Of a DNA stretch of 6,148 bases, positions 4,835 through 6,148 are shown piece after piece (the first letter of the stretch is position 1; each line of letters starts with the position of its first letter). A program made the position numbers and the translations under genes. Source of the DNA: Candidatus Aenigmatarchaeota archaeon. Its GTDB lineage: Archaea > Aenigmatarchaeota > Aenigmatarchaeia > QMZP01. The notes under the pieces are model-generated. The model saw only the letters and a program-made list of their open reading frames with translations, was not told the origin of the DNA and did no database searches. The stretch lies in NCBI GenBank assembly GCA_003663445.1, contig QMZZ01000023.1, positions 1 through 6,148 on the forward strand, given 5' to 3'.

Positions 4835-5598
4835 TGCTTTATACCAGAAGGACTTTCGATTTTGAATACAAGCCAGAAGAAGCTGATGCCGTTCTTCTCG
4901 GGATCCCTTGGGACTCGACATCCACCGGAAGGCCGGTACGGTATGGACCGCTCTTTATCAGACAGGCTATCAGGGAATTGGTAGGATGGGATCCAGAAAC
5001 GCGGTTCAATCCTTTCGAGAAGTTGAAGCTGGCTGATCTTGGAGATTTGGAGGTGGTTGAGGGTGATTGGAGGGAGACAGAAAAAAGGATTGCAGACACG
5101 CTTAAAGGGGTCAGATTTCCTGTAATTCTTGGGGGTGATCATCTGGTAAGTTTGGGGGTTGTGAAGGCATTAAAGCCAAAGGCTATCGTGCAGTTAGATG
5201 CACATCCTGATATGCATCCTGAGTGGATGGGTAATCCCTTCACCCATCTCACATGGGCATGGCATGCCTCAAAAATCTGTCCCGTTTACCAACCCGCGTG
5301 CAGGATATGGGCTGAGGATGAGGAGGTCAGGAAGGGCTTACCTAAAAAGGGTCCTGTTTACCTGACGATAGATCTGGATGTTCTCGATCCGAGGGAGGCA
5401 CCTGAAGTAGGAAACCCTGAACCCGGTGGGCTGACATGGGAGGAGCTTCTGGAAATCGTCAGGCGAGTATGCAAGCTGGGGCTGATCGGATTCGATCTGG
5501 TGGAATGCGCTGCTGATAGGGTCGGAAGCCAGACGGCGTGCAGGGCTGCAAACCTTTTTAAAAAAATCCTTTGTTATCTATGGCATGAAAAGGGTTGA
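4831..5598 (+). CDS. speB: Ureohydrolase, probable agmatinase
   Basis: Agmatinase hydrolyses agmatine to putrescine and urea with a binuclear Mn site. The 255-residue protein keeps all six metal ligands of the ureohydrolase family: H104 in GGDHLVS, D123, H125 and D127 in VQLDAHPDM, and D181 and D183 in IDLDVLDP. The N-terminal GIPWDSTSTGRPVRYGP...IR (24-44) and NPEPGGLTWEEL (195-206) also fit. It is short for the family (usually about 285-300). The mid-region iQvGiR segment is reduced to VYQPACRIWAEDEE, and PGTG after the DxDxxDP motif is PEVG. The VExxPxxD motif is VECAADRVGSQTA. Substrate is therefore inferred: agmatine fits the adjacent deoxyhypusine synthase, but arginine or another guanidino compound is possible. 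The start is at the L18 stop (ATGATG, 4831 or 4834), with no clear Shine-Dalgarno, so coupling is likely. Confidence 0.88.
   Translation: MMLYTRRTFDFEYKPEEADAVLLGIPWDSTSTGRPVRYGPLFIRQAIRELVGWDPETRFNPFEKLKLADLGDLEVVEGDWRETEKRIADTLKGVRFPVILGGDHLVSLGVVKALKPKAIVQLDAHPDMHPEWMGNPFTHLTWAWHASKICPVYQPACRIWAEDEEVRKGLPKKGPVYLTIDLDVLDPREAPEVGNPEPGGLTWEELLEIVRRVCKLGLIGFDLVECAADRVGSQTACRAANLFKKILCYLWHEKG
5553..5568 (+). promoter_or_regulatory. Possible box A for deoxyhypusine synthase, inside the ureohydrolase gene
   Basis: CCTTTTTAAAAAAATC is a short AT island in otherwise balanced coding sequence. It is centred about 25 nt before the ATG at 5585, the spacing seen for the other two plus-strand promoters. 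It encodes Leu-Phe-Lys-Lys-Ile in the ureohydrolase frame, so the composition could simply be coding. Confidence 0.4.
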
Positions 5599-6148
5599 AG
5601 ATATCAGGGTTTCAGGAAAGACGGAAATAAGGGAACTTTTGAAGCTCTATGAAAAGATGGGAGGATTCGTTGCAAAAAAGCTCGCAGACGCGTTCCAGAT
5701 AATGGAAAGGATTTTGGATTTCCCTATCAGGATAATCTCCTTTCCTGCATGCCTGGTAGCGACAGGGCTTAGGGGCGTGATAAGGGATGCTATCCGGGAC
5801 GGGATCTTCAACCTTATCTTCACGACATGCGGAACCCTGGATCATGATCTCGCGAGAAGCTTCAAGCCCTATTATCACGGGGACTTCCTGGCAGATGACA
5901 GGGAGTTGAGGAAAAGAGGGATATCAAGATTAGGGAATGTTTTTGTTCCTGATAGCTCCTATGGAGAGGTGATCGAGGAAAAACTCCAGCCCTTGCTTGA
6001 AGAGCTTTATAGCAGAAAAAGGGATTGGGCAGGATATGAGTTTTGTTGGGAGCTCGGAAAGACGCTTCCACAGGATTCCATCCTTTACTGGGCATGGAAA
6101 AAGCAGGTTCCTGTTATCGTTCCCGGAATAACGGACGGGGCTGTCGGA
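5585..6148 (+). CDS. dys: Deoxyhypusine synthase, N-terminal 188 residues
   Basis: Deoxyhypusine synthase moves the aminobutyl group of spermidine, using NAD, onto a specific lysine of translation factor aIF5A. The visible part has the family order: EIRELLKLYEKMGGFVAKKLADAFQIM (14-40), ISFPACLVATGLRGVIRD (51-68), NLIFTTCGTLDHDLAR (76-91), YYHGDF (96-101), RKRGISRLGNVFVPDSSYGEV (109-129) and VPVIVPGITDGAVG (175-188), the last at the window edge. Archaeal members have roughly 310-330 residues, so about 40% is missing, including the catalytic lysine. The start overlaps the ureohydrolase end by 14 nt in another frame. An ATG at 5580 is out of frame. No Shine-Dalgarno is visible; translation may be coupled or leaderless. 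Confidence 0.96.
   Translation, partial: MKRVEDIRVSGKTEIRELLKLYEKMGGFVAKKLADAFQIMERILDFPIRIISFPACLVATGLRGVIRDAIRDGIFNLIFTTCGTLDHDLARSFKPYYHGDFLADDRELRKRGISRLGNVFVPDSSYGEVIEEKLQPLLEELYSRKRDWAGYEFCWELGKTLPQDSILYWAWKKQVPVIVPGITDGAVG

Noticed and set aside
4352..4921. Long minus-strand open frame of 189 codons
   Set aside because: It is antisense to L18 and the start of the ureohydrolase, both firmly identified, and its translation shows no domain-like pattern.
5580..5582. Earlier ATG as the deoxyhypusine synthase start
   Set aside because: It is out of frame with the conserved protein; the ATG at 5585 is in frame and close to the family's usual N-terminus.
1..6148. CRISPR arrays, insertion sequences, toxin-antitoxin or defence genes
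   Set aside because: I saw no spaced direct repeats, terminal inverted repeats, transposase motifs or defence domains; the region right of 202 is dense housekeeping sequence with no gene-free stretch over 300 bases.

Overview
The window comes from an archaeon. It encodes archaeal-type ribosomal proteins S2, L19e and L18, the RNA polymerase subunit K (Rpo6), a PAC2-family proteasome-assembly homologue and deoxyhypusine synthase. The tRNA genes lack an encoded CCA, and one carries what looks like a bulge-helix-bulge type intron. TATA-box promoters sit 25-28 nt upstream of start codons. Arginine is mostly AGG/AGA, the coding strands are purine-rich and the tRNA stems are very GC-rich, which fits but does not prove a thermophile. 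I cannot name the lineage.

Layout. Positions 1-201 hold the C-terminal end of an unrecognised membrane protein (+ strand). It stops directly against a convergent minus-strand cluster: tRNA-Ile(GAU) at 202-273, a calcineurin-like metallophosphoesterase at 289-984 and tRNA-Glu(CUC) at 1019-1105. A 34-bp AT-rich region (1106-1139) then separates tRNA-Glu from a long plus-strand information-processing block. That block is a PAC2-family protein (1140-1913), rpoK (1910-2101), a short divergent enolase (2103-3227), S2 (3253-3831), L19e (about 3831-4268), L18 (4265-4834), an agmatinase-type ureohydrolase (4831-5598) and the first 188 residues of deoxyhypusine synthase (5585 to the window edge).

The plus-strand genes are packed with ATGA-type overlaps or 1-nt gaps. 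TATA-like boxes appear before PAC2 and S2, and less clearly before deoxyhypusine synthase, all placed for leaderless or near-leaderless mRNAs. This suggests transcription units PAC2-rpoK-eno, S2-L19e-L18-ureohydrolase, and deoxyhypusine synthase onward. The theme is gene expression: RNA polymerase, ribosome, proteasome assembly, and the polyamine branch. In that branch agmatinase makes putrescine, the precursor of the spermidine that deoxyhypusine synthase uses to modify aIF5A.

Most notable points: a 12-nt insertion in the T-loop of tRNA-Glu that fits a minimal intron at position 59/60; an enolase about 50 residues shorter than usual that keeps nearly all catalytic residues; and an L19e-L18 pair moved out of its usual spc-type ribosomal cluster. 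I saw no CRISPR array, transposon, defence system or other obvious new multi-gene system.
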